Below are positions 1 through 5,122 of a stretch of 6,464 nt of DNA, in pieces. Source of the DNA: Nitrososphaerota archaeon. GTDB lineage: Archaea; Thermoproteota; Nitrososphaeria; Nitrososphaerales; CADDZS01. Made by a program: the position numbers and the translations under genes. Each line of letters opens with the position of its first letter. The first letter of the stretch is position 1. The notes beneath the pieces were generated by a model that was not told the DNA's origin, did no database searches, and was given only the letters and a program-made list of their open reading frames with translations. Where the stretch lies: contig DAHVAI010000245.1 in NCBI GenBank assembly GCA_027314685.1, positions 1 to 6,464 of the forward strand. The letters are read 5' to 3'.

Positions 1-144
1 GTGGATGGGATTATCTGGGAAGCTAACCTCGGCGGAGGAAAAAGCACTGTCCAGAAAGGAGATGCTGTAAGAGTGGTCAGCAGAAACGGGCTCACGCTCG
101 AAGTTGAATCGGAACCCATAAAGGAAAAACCTTCAGTCACGTAG
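1..144 (+). CDS. NfeD-family membrane protein, C-terminal OB-fold end (partial)
   Basis: Only the last 47 codons are in the window, open at the left edge and ending at TAG 142-144. The translation begins VDGIIWEANL and continues through KGDAVRVVSRNGLTLEVE, the typical end of the NfeD C-terminal domain: a small beta-barrel (OB-fold) with the pattern VDG..W.A, then KGD.V.VV, then GL.L.V. Family knowledge: NfeD proteins are usually encoded beside stomatin/SPFH genes. Long forms carry an N-terminal ClpP-like serine protease that in Pyrococcus cleaves the partner stomatin; short forms have only membrane segments plus the OB domain. Which form this is cannot be told from the fragment. The stomatin gene follows after 14 nt on the same strand, so the two are almost certainly one operon. 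The short Lys-rich tail after the barrel is unremarkable. Confidence 0.85.
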   Translation: MDGIIWEANLGGGKSTVQKGDAVRVVSRNGLTLEVESEPIKEKPSVT

Positions 145-158
145 TTGAGGTAGTGTAG

Positions 159-1028
159 TTGGCAGCAACGACAGATATCGCAACTCTGGTAGTAACAGTG
201 TTCATTGTGGTTGTGGTTTTGGCAATCATTCTCTCTGGCATAAAGATCTTGAAAGAGTGGGAGAGAGCTCCCATGCTGACGCTAGGTCGTTACAAAGGCT
301 TGAAGGGCCCAGGGCTGATCTATGTACCTCCTTTCATCAGCAAGATTCCATACATTATCTCGACAAGACTTCAGGTTGTTTCCTTTAGAACTGAGCAGAC
401 TTTGACACGCGACAACGTGCCTGTAAATGTAGATGCCGTAATGTACTTCCAGCCGGTGGATGTGCAAAAGTCGGTTTTAAATGCAGAAAACTACAACACG
501 GCAACGCAGCTGGCTGCCCAGACAACACTCAGAGAAACAATTGGAGGAGTTAGCTTCGATGATTTGCTCTACGAAAGGGAGAAGATTGGGGCTTCAGCTA
601 GGAACATCATTGACCGCAAAACTGAGGCTTGGGGTGTCAAGGTCACTTCGGTTGAGATAAGAGATATTGCAATACCTCCGTCTTTGCAGGAAGCAATGTC
701 GCGACAGGCCCAGGCAGAACGAGAAAGAAGAGCCAGAGTCACGCTTGCTGAGGCAGAGTTCCAAGCAGCCCAAAAGATGGTGGATGCCGCAAACCTATAC
801 TCCGCGAATCCCCGCGCGATGGAGCTCCGATGGATGAACATACTCTATGAGCTTGGTCTACAGGGACGCGGCACGCTGATGTTGGTGCCTACCAACATGC
901 CTACGGCCGGCGGCACGATCATACCGCCGTACGGAATCATGGGAGTGAAGGACCTGCAAGAAGCCGGAGCTGCCCAAAAACCGGCTCAGAACCAACAGTC
1001 AGGCAACGCTAGCGCGTCGAGTACTTGA
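159..1028 (+). CDS. Stomatin/prohibitin-like SPFH (band 7) membrane protein
   Basis: A 289-residue protein with one N-terminal hydrophobic segment (about residues 8-30), then an SPFH/band 7 domain (about 32-185) containing EWERAPMLTLGRYKG, the GPGL turn, and RDNVPVNVDAVMYFQP, followed by an Ala/Glu/Arg-rich coiled coil (about 177-215) with the QAQAERERRARV signature of stomatins. The C-terminal tail is rich in Gly, Pro, Gln, Ala and Ser and probably disordered. Such proteins form ring-like oligomers on the membrane and scaffold or regulate partners, here most likely the NfeD protein encoded just upstream. The TTG start at 159 is chosen because GAGGT lies at 147-151, 7 nt upstream, and it places the membrane segment near the N-terminus. 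The Pyrococcus homologue has a C-terminal hydrophobic stretch cut by the NfeD protease; here the LMLVPTNMP region (about 240-248) could be the equivalent, which is inference. The 3' end overlaps the convergent gene by 20 bp. Confidence 0.93.
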   Translation: MAATTDIATLVVTVFIVVVVLAIILSGIKILKEWERAPMLTLGRYKGLKGPGLIYVPPFISKIPYIISTRLQVVSFRTEQTLTRDNVPVNVDAVMYFQPVDVQKSVLNAENYNTATQLAAQTTLRETIGGVSFDDLLYEREKIGASARNIIDRKTEAWGVKVTSVEIRDIAIPPSLQEAMSRQAQAERERRARVTLAEAEFQAAQKMVDAANLYSANPRAMELRWMNILYELGLQGRGTLMLVPTNMPTAGGTIIPPYGIMGVKDLQEAGAAQKPAQNQQSGNASASST

Positions 1029-1386
1029 AAAAGTTCCGCCGTCCGGTCCTTCGGAGTACTCCCTTTTCGCGGAGTATTCCAAGAGCCTGACTTACCTTCC
1101 GGCTGGTGAACTGCTTTCGCGCCGTCTGGCTGATCTTGTCCCTGGTTTCGCCTGTAGTTCTGGGGTTTGAAAAGTAATCAGTTGAAAGGAGCTTAGATTC
1201 TAGCACTCTCAATATCTCGGTTGTCTCGCCCTTTCCCTCCCGATCCTTGACTTCGGGTTTTGAACTCTTTTCGATCTTTGCGGCCAATTTCCTTAGTTCA
1301 GAGTATGCTTCAACGAGATCTAGAGGTTTTTTACTCTCAGCAGAAATCGTGCCAAACTTGGTGTTGTATGAAACGATGTATTTCAA
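1009..1386 (-). CDS. Small winged-helix-like protein of unknown function
   Basis: A 125-residue basic protein that I do not recognise by name. The C-terminal third (about residues 88-124) reads SRKVSQALGILREKGVLRRTG followed by RNFFKYS, a good match to the recognition helix and beta-wing of a winged helix-turn-helix. The N-terminal 40 residues (YIVSYNTKFG...LVEAYSELRKLAAKI) look like a short beta-hairpin plus helix. The middle (about 40-55) is charged and probably flexible. The start is TTG 1384-1386, with AGGA six nt upstream on the minus strand (1393-1396) and a TATA-like TAAAATA at 1420-1426. A shadow frame on the plus strand (1260-1484) lacks protein-like composition. Its stop lies inside the stomatin gene, so the two transcripts are complementary over 20 bp or more. 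The DNA-binding role is inferred from the fold pattern only; a protein-protein winged helix is also possible. Confidence 0.72.
   Translation of the reverse strand: MKYIVSYNTKFGTISAESKKPLDLVEAYSELRKLAAKIEKSSKPEVKDREGKGETTEILRVLESKLLSTDYFSNPRTTGETRDKISQTARKQFTSRKVSQALGILREKGVLRRTGRRNFFKYSTR
1054..1079 (+). repeat. Inverted repeat just past the stomatin stop codon
   Basis: GAGTACTCC (1054-1062) and GGAGTATTC (1071-1079) can pair with one wobble position around an 8-nt loop containing TTTT. The first arm lies within a perfect 10-bp palindrome, GGAGTACTCC (1053-1062). It sits 25 bp after the stomatin stop and could end or stabilise that transcript, but it lies within the coding sequence of the convergent gene (Arg/Gly-rich wing), so codon content alone may explain it. 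Confidence 0.35.
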
Positions 1387-1526
1387 CGCTAGTCCTTGAA
1401 AGCTACTGCCTCAATAGAGTATTTTACGGTTTAGATGCAATCGAACAATGGTGTAGCAAAAGGCCTATGAAATTTGACTCGTGAGGTATTCTTGAGAGAC
1501 GCTGGTGGACTGTTGGTCAGGACGCG
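1387..1526. promoter_or_regulatory. Divergent intergenic promoter region
   Basis: This 140-bp spacer lies between two divergent TTG-started genes. On the minus strand a TATA-like TAAAATA (1420-1426) is centred 27 bp before AGGA in CAAGGACTAGC (1388-1398), which runs up to the TTG start. On the plus strand the methyltransferase has AGGA at 1519-1522, 4 nt before its TTG. An AT-rich stretch, CTATGAAATTT (1465-1475), is the likeliest plus-strand TATA element. No tRNA-like fold was seen on either strand. Confidence 0.4.
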
Positions 1527-2411
1527 TTGGACACTAAGCACAAGGTGATCTTTGGCAACTGCACTGATATGCATGAGATTGCCAGGGAGTCCATACATCT
1601 CACGGTGACTTCGCCACCCTACTACAACGCTCCTTTTGACTATCCTGGAATGTATCGCGACTACGATGAATACCTCAGCATGCTCTCCAGGGTAATTGAC
1701 GAGTTGTACCGTGTCACCGCCGACGGCAGGATAGTTTGCTTTGTGATTGATGACATGCTCGTTGATGGCGAGAAACTGCCCATAGTCGCAGACACTACGA
1801 CCATCATGCGCCAGACAGGGTTCAGATACCGCGACAGAATTGTCTGGGTAAAGCCCAAGGGATATTCAAGAATAAGCAGGAGGTCTGGCGTCGTGATACA
1901 GCACCCGTACCCGATGTACTTCTATCCAGATAACATACAGGAGAGCATTTTGATCTTCCAGAAAGGGAGATTTGACTACAAGAAGGTAAAGGACATGGAC
2001 CAGGAAAGACTCCAAGCTTCAAGGATCGATAGCAAAGCTCTCAACCAGAATGAGTGGAATCTCACGGTATGGCAGATAACCAACGTGCTTCCGACGAACA
2101 ACCCGCTCGAAAAAGGAATTGCTGCGTATCCTGAGGAGCTTGCTTCAAGATTGGTTCAACTATTTTCGTTTGCCGGCGAAACCGTCCTAGATCCGTTCCT
2201 GGGCTCCGGAACAACAAGCAAGGTTGCAGCTACGTATGGAAGGAACTCTATTGGTTATGAATTGAATTACTCTATCAGGGAGAAGATACTCGCGAAAATC
2301 TCTTCAGCCGACTCAGTGAGACTCGAGACGGAAAAGAGGCACGACTGCATTGCTCAATTGTTGGTTGAGGAAACCCCCACCGCTGCAAGGCCGAGACAGA
2401 GCTTGAGGTAA
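1527..2411 (+). CDS. Solitary beta-class DNA methyltransferase (N4-cytosine or N6-adenine)
   Basis: A 294-residue amino-methyltransferase of the N6_N4_Mtase family. The catalytic motif IV is TSPPYY (residues 28-33) near the N-terminus, and the SAM-binding motif I, VLDPFLGSGTT (220-230), is near the C-terminus, so the order IV-target region-I makes it beta class. YPEELASRLV (201-210) is the helix typically found before motif I. The variable segment at about 110-195, including HPYPMYFYPDN and NEWNLTVWQI, should hold the target-recognition region. SPPY is more usual for N4-cytosine enzymes, while NPPY/DPPY is more usual for N6-adenine; the target base is therefore an inference. The TTG start at 1527 follows AGGA by 4 nt and precedes the conserved opening KVIFGNCTD. 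No restriction endonuclease or specificity gene is adjacent: the neighbours are a winged-helix-like protein and a hydrolase, so it appears to be an orphan methylase. It ends 3 bp from the convergent hydrolase. Confidence 0.9.
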   Translation: MDTKHKVIFGNCTDMHEIARESIHLTVTSPPYYNAPFDYPGMYRDYDEYLSMLSRVIDELYRVTADGRIVCFVIDDMLVDGEKLPIVADTTTIMRQTGFRYRDRIVWVKPKGYSRISRRSGVVIQHPYPMYFYPDNIQESILIFQKGRFDYKKVKDMDQERLQASRIDSKALNQNEWNLTVWQITNVLPTNNPLEKGIAAYPEELASRLVQLFSFAGETVLDPFLGSGTTSKVAATYGRNSIGYELNYSIREKILAKISSADSVRLETEKRHDCIAQLLVEETPTAARPRQSLR

Positions 2412-2414
2412 TCT

Positions 2415-3071
2415 CTACTCTTTCAACAGAATCTGGATTTCGCACTTTACTTTACTCTTGAATTTCTCAGCGTCCGCGACAGAGCCGACTATAGCGCCAT
2501 AATGCATTGGTATTGCCACCTTTGGCTTGATTTTGGAAGCAGCTTCGATTGCCTCGTCAGCCGTCATGACGTACGTTCCCGATACTGGAAGAAGAGCAAT
2601 GTCCGGCTTTAGGTCGTCCATTTCCGGAATCACGTCGCTATCCCCTGTGTGATATATTGAAACGCCCGATTTCGTTGTAACGACATAGCCGACCATTCCT
2701 GCGTGTTTTGGATGGAAGTGCTTTCCCTGATCGTTATACTTGTTAGTGTTGTACGCGGGTACCGCCTTTACTTGGAAACTACCGACCTTCACGCTGTCTC
2801 CAGGCTTTATTGTCTTTACTACTTTTGGAGATGCCTTTGCGAGCTCTTCTTTGCAAGATGCGGGCGCTACGACGACCGTAGTTGGTTTTATCACTTTTTT
2901 CAGGTCGTCAGCGTTGCAGTGATCAAAGTGTTCGTGAGAAACTAGCAGAAAATCAGCCTTTGCATCTCGGGATAATTGAAAAGGATCTATGACCAGACTT
3001 TCTGAGCTATCTTCAATCTTGAATCCATCGTGACCCAGCCAGGTTATTTTGACTCCTTTGTAGTTGTACAT
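2415..3071 (-). CDS. UPF0173-type metal-dependent hydrolase (metallo-beta-lactamase fold)
   Basis: A 218-residue cytosolic protein with the metal-binding motif HEHFDH (residues 46-51, HxHxDH), a following HTGD (141-144) whose Asp bridges the metals in this fold, and a final metal-ligand His in IPMHYG (His190). It opens with ITWLGHDGFKIE and LVIDPF, typical of the UlaG/YtkL-like branch annotated UPF0173. Insertion HFHPKHAGMVGYVV (118-131) is also characteristic. The length matches the family (about 210-230). The substrate is unknown; relatives include ascorbate-6-phosphate lactonase and phospholipase-D-like enzymes. The start is ATG 3069-3071. No strong ribosome-binding site precedes it, only GAG, which would suit a short-leader archaeal mRNA. 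It is transcribed divergently from the TrmB-type regulator, so that regulator is a candidate controller. Confidence 0.9.
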   Translation of the reverse strand: MYNYKGVKITWLGHDGFKIEDSSESLVIDPFQLSRDAKADFLLVSHEHFDHCNADDLKKVIKPTTVVVAPASCKEELAKASPKVVKTIKPGDSVKVGSFQVKAVPAYNTNKYNDQGKHFHPKHAGMVGYVVTTKSGVSIYHTGDSDVIPEMDDLKPDIALLPVSGTYVMTADEAIEAASKIKPKVAIPMHYGAIVGSVADAEKFKSKVKCEIQILLKE

Positions 3072-3185
3072 GTTCGCTCATTCATCATATTGTAAGAGGA
3101 TATGCAAAAAATCTTTCTATAATCTGGATGTGCAAAAGCTAAACTATGCCCGTCCACTCCCAAAACCGAAGAAAGATCTGAGAAA
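3072..3185. promoter_or_regulatory. Divergent promoter region between hydrolase and TrmB-type regulator
   Basis: TCTATAAT at 3116-3123 is TATA-like on both strands. On the minus strand it would give a leader of about 23 nt for the hydrolase; on the plus strand one of about 40 nt for the regulator. The heptamer TGCAAAA occurs twice (3103-3109 and 3131-3137), flanking the TATA-like box at 28-bp spacing, and could be a regulator-binding direct repeat. Both assignments are by eye. Confidence 0.35.
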
Positions 3186-4004
3186 TTGCAATCATCTTCC
3201 GATGACAAGTCAATGGAGTCCTACCTTAACGCGCTAGCTTCGATAGGACTATCGCAGTATGAGAGCAAATGCTTTCTTGCATCACTGCAGAGCGGTCCCG
3301 CAACCATAAATCAAATCGGCCTTACTGCTAGCGTGCCTCGGACCAAAGTCTACGGCGCCGTTAGGAAGCTGGTGGAAAGAGGGCTTCTCGAGCAGGCCGA
3401 GGACGATCCGAAGATATTCGTAGCAAAGTCCCCGAAGGAGGTGCTGGTGCCGTTGCTCGACAGGGAGCAGCACCGGATAAAACAGGGGATCGAGGCGCTT
3501 AGCGAACTCGAGGTAATACATCAGTCGATGGGTCTGGTCAAGCGTGGCGAGACTCTCAGATCCAAGGTCTTGAGATACCACCCACGCACAAGCATAACGA
3601 GGAGAATCTTGGAGCTATTCAAGAACAGCAAGAGAAAGATCTTGGTGCTTACGACAGCGAACGGCCTGATCAGGCTGTCCAAAATGTCCGATGTTCTGTT
3701 TGAAAGATCACAGCTTGGAATGACTTTGGAGATGTTCAGCTCCTCTCGAGAAGAGCCCGTGTTTTCAACTGCCGTGCAGAATTTGAAGGAGGTCAACAAC
3801 TGCGTCGTCTCGCTACTTCCATCTACGGCTCCAGTCCAGATAATCATAGTTGACGAGACTTTCGTCCTTATCAGCGAGCTGCGGCCGGACGATCTAAGGG
3901 ATGACGGACAGGATGTCGGTTTTCTCTTTCAAAGCTCGGAGCTTGCAGAAATGCTAGAGAGCTTGATCAGGGTAATGTCTACGGTGCACAGCGAACTGCC
4001 CTAA
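3186..4004 (+). CDS. TrmB-family transcriptional regulator
   Basis: A 272-residue protein. Residues about 12-82 form the TrmB winged helix-turn-helix: LASIGLSQYESKCFLASL, then GPATINQIGLTASVPRTKVY, the recognition helix, and the wing ending KIFVAKSP. The next segment, about 83-115, is a charged linker helix (LLDREQHRIKQGIEALSELE) that probably dimerises. The remainder (about 125-262) has alternating strands and helices, including RRILELFKNSKRKILVLTT and VQIIIVDETFVLISE, resembling the PLD-like effector domain placed after TrmB helices in many archaeal regulators. The ligand cannot be predicted; sugar binding, as in Thermococcus TrmB, should not be assumed. The TTG start at 3186 gives nine residues before Met10; ATG at 3213 is an equally plausible start, as neither has a clear ribosome-binding site. 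It is divergent from the hydrolase gene and followed by a long spacer. Confidence 0.88.
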   Translation: MQSSSDDKSMESYLNALASIGLSQYESKCFLASLQSGPATINQIGLTASVPRTKVYGAVRKLVERGLLEQAEDDPKIFVAKSPKEVLVPLLDREQHRIKQGIEALSELEVIHQSMGLVKRGETLRSKVLRYHPRTSITRRILELFKNSKRKILVLTTANGLIRLSKMSDVLFERSQLGMTLEMFSSSREEPVFSTAVQNLKEVNNCVVSLLPSTAPVQIIIVDETFVLISELRPDDLRDDGQDVGFLFQSSELAEMLESLIRVMSTVHSELP

Positions 4005-4015
4005 TTTTCTATGGA

Positions 4016-4031
4016 CAATTTGATAAAATTG
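4016..4031. repeat. Perfect 6-bp inverted repeat after the TrmB-type gene
   Basis: CAATTT (4016-4021), spacer GATA, AAATTG (4026-4031), beginning 12 bp after the stop codon at 4002-4004. AATTTTCT just before it is a short T-rich run of the kind that can end archaeal transcription. It may be part of a terminator or an operator-like palindrome; the AT-only core makes a stable RNA hairpin unlikely. Confidence 0.4.
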
Positions 4032-4053
4032 AATCTGCGTGCGTGGTGTTTCG

Positions 4054-4158
4054 AGCTGTTCTGAGCCTGCTCAATAGTAAAGCAAGCTGATTAGAGCTCG
4101 CACTTGAGGTGAAAAAGCTCTGTCTTGCGAGAACAATTGGATCTTAGCTGTTCTGAGC
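4054..4158 (+). repeat. 13-bp direct repeat AGCTGTTCTGAGC
   Basis: Identical copies lie at 4054-4066 and 4146-4158, 92 bp apart. An 11-bp core, AGCTGTTCTGA, recurs in inverted orientation at 6062-6072 in another intergenic region. No homology continues past the 13 bp, so this looks like a repeated motif and not a duplicated gene segment. Confidence 0.7.
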
Positions 4159-4169
4159 TTACAGAGCTT
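4115..4169. repeat. Nested inverted repeat, possible structured RNA or cruciform
   Basis: Outer arms AAGCTCTGT (4115-4123) and ACAGAGCTT (4161-4169) are a perfect 9-bp inverted repeat. Between them AGAACA (4130-4135) and TGTTCT (4149-4154) form a second perfect 6-bp pairing around a 13-nt loop. The two stems are separated by equal 6-nt internal segments on each side, so the whole can form one irregular hairpin of 55 nt. The second direct-repeat copy contributes part of the inner arm. No run of T follows immediately on either strand, so a simple terminator is unlikely. Confidence 0.6.
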
Positions 4170-4173
4170 GAAA

Positions 4174-4189
4174 CAAGTTGTTCAACTTG
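4174..4189. repeat. Perfect 7-bp inverted repeat with 2-bp centre
   Basis: CAAGTTG (4174-4180), TT, CAACTTG (4183-4189). As RNA it would make a 6-bp stem with a 4-nt loop. It begins 5 nt after the end of the nested inverted repeat, so both could be consecutive stems of one transcript, or the palindrome could be an operator for a dimeric protein. Confidence 0.55.
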
Positions 4190-4249
4190 AATCTCGCTTT
4201 GTGTGCCCGCCCGCCCTTGCGATTGTCTATAATGTGGGTCTACGAGGAA

Positions 4250-4291
4250 GCAATGAAGGAATTGCATGTCATCAATTGATTCATTGCAATG
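4250..4291. repeat. Palindrome cluster: 8-bp inverted repeat containing and abutting 10-bp palindromes
   Basis: GCAATGAA (4250-4257) and TTCATTGC (4280-4287) form a perfect 8-bp inverted repeat. ATCAATTGAT (4271-4280) and CATTGCAATG (4282-4291) are each perfect 10-bp palindromes separated by one base. TCAATTGATT at 4272-4281 is repeated exactly at 4464-4473, close to the ubiX promoter. A further short inverted repeat, AAGCT (4298-4302) and AGCTT (4310-4314), follows. Dimeric DNA-binding proteins favour such palindromes; RNA folding is the alternative. Confidence 0.6.
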
Positions 4292-4489
4292 CATGATAAG
4301 CTTTCTTGGAGCTTGTCTTTACAAATGGATCCACCTGGTCCGGTTAGGGCAGATCCACATAACTTGAAGTAGGATCTCTGTTTGTATCGAAAGCACTCCG
4401 TCACCTGCCTGCCATTTGATGCGCGAAGGTATCTTTTAACCGAACAGTAAATCGATGGATTGGTCAATTGATTGATTTTGGAAAGACAG

Positions 4490-4537
4490 TTTAATATGCG
4501 CCTGCCGAATTGCACTGGCAAGGACTAGCTTCACGGT
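4490..4537 (+). promoter_or_regulatory. Putative ubiX promoter and leader
   Basis: TTTAATAT (4490-4497) is a good archaeal TATA-like box. A start of transcription about 25-27 bp downstream would fall at the CAAGGACTAGC element (4519-4529), giving a leader near 18 nt. AGGA (4521-4524) is 13 nt from the TTG start, farther than usual for a ribosome-binding site. The TCAATTGATT palindrome repeat lies 16 bp upstream of the TATA box, where an activator or TFB-proximal factor could bind. Confidence 0.5.
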
Positions 4538-5122
4538 TTGACTGAAAAGATTATAGTGGGAATTACGGGTGCCAGCGGAGTCATCTACGGCGTCCGTTTG
4601 TTGGAGGTAATGAAGGAGTATCGCATTGAGACCCACCTTGTAATGTCTCCAGCTGCAAAGATGACGATAGCTGCCGAGACAAAGTACTCTGTTCCTTCTG
4701 TCGAGAAACTTGCCACGAAGCTCTATCGGTTCAACGATATTGCCGCCTCCATCTCATCGGGATCATTCAAAGTCGACGGAATGGTTGTGATTCCATGCAG
4801 CATGCACACACTCGGAGCTCTTGCTTCAGGTGTTGCTGACAATCTGTTAACCAGAGTCGGAGAGGTAACTATGAAAGAAAAAAGGCCTCTGATAATAGTG
4901 CCCAGAGAGACACCGCTAACATTAATTCATATCGAGAATATGGCCCGGCTTGCGCATGCCGGGGCAGTTATCTTGCCTGCCATGCCTGCGTTTTACTCGA
5001 ATCCAAAGACAATAGAGGATATAATCGACCACATAGTAGGAAAAGTTCTGGATCTCTTGAAGATCGAAAACACGTTGTTCAAACGCTGGAAGGGAATGGA
5101 AACGGACTCGCAGCCTAGCTAA
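4538..5122 (+). CDS. ubiX: UbiX/Pad1-family flavin prenyltransferase
   Basis: This 194-residue flavoprotein joins dimethylallyl phosphate (or diphosphate in some homologues) to FMN, making the prenylated FMN used by UbiD-family decarboxylases. Visible family motifs are the FMN-binding GITGASG (residues 8-14), IPCSM (85-89), GEVTMKEKRPLIIVPRETPL with Arg123-Glu124-Thr125, the PAMPAFY segment (148-154), and FKRW near the end (181-184). The length is standard. In archaea, prenylated FMN is needed by anhydromevalonate phosphate decarboxylase of the modified mevalonate pathway and may also serve quinone synthesis; which UbiD partner applies is not visible here. The TTG start at 4538 is chosen because an in-frame stop lies just upstream and the first beta strand begins at once. 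The stop overlaps the next start by one base (TAATG), which indicates translational coupling. Confidence 0.94.
   Translation: MTEKIIVGITGASGVIYGVRLLEVMKEYRIETHLVMSPAAKMTIAAETKYSVPSVEKLATKLYRFNDIAASISSGSFKVDGMVVIPCSMHTLGALASGVADNLLTRVGEVTMKEKRPLIIVPRETPLTLIHIENMARLAHAGAVILPAMPAFYSNPKTIEDIIDHIVGKVLDLLKIENTLFKRWKGMETDSQPS

Larger units (their letters stand above)
4005..4537. other. Long intergenic region dense in inverted and direct repeats
   Basis: This is 533 bp without a convincing gene. Minus-strand open frames spanning 4091-4294, 4240-4521 and 4436-4636 are Cys/Ser/Gln-rich, lack domain patterns and have no start signals, so they are treated as chance. The longest plus-strand reading frames noticed are of 12-17 codons (for example ATG 4232 to TGA 4279). 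The first part (4050-4200) has nested inverted repeats, a 13-bp direct repeat and seven AGCT tetramers within 115 bp. The second part (4250-4315) has palindromes of 10 bp. The third (4320-4440) shows GATCCAC twice (4330-4336, 4352-4358) and little else. The last 100 bp carry the ubiX promoter. I could not match it to RNase P RNA, SRP RNA or a tRNA. A structured RNA, a regulatory scaffold or a decayed element are all open. Confidence 0.55.

Noticed and set aside
1260..1484. Plus-strand frame opposite the winged-helix-like gene
   Set aside because: Its composition is unlike a protein and it is antisense to a better-supported gene with a start signal and fold pattern.
2703..2945. Plus-strand frames within the hydrolase gene
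   Set aside because: Shadows of the strongly supported metallo-beta-lactamase-fold gene on the minus strand.
4198..4216. CCCGCCCGCCC-like run as a possible C-rich/G-quadruplex element
   Set aside because: The C tracts are only three bases each, with just three tracts; a four-tract quadruplex on the opposite strand is not complete.
4232..4279. 15-codon plus-strand reading frame starting MWVYEEAMKELH
   Set aside because: Too short to judge, no ribosome-binding site, and its 3' part is the palindrome cluster. Could be a leader peptide but nothing downstream supports attenuation.
4327..4358. GATCCAC twice, first thought to be a tRNA-like or hairpin stem
   Set aside because: The two copies are in direct, not inverted, orientation, so they cannot pair as a stem; no anticodon or T-arm consensus nearby.
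4091..4636. Three minus-strand open frames (4091-4294, 4240-4521, 4436-4636) in the long spacer
   Set aside because: Cys/Ser/Gln-rich translations with no domain pattern, mutually overlapping, no start signals; the last runs into ubiX. Best read as chance frames over repeat-rich DNA.
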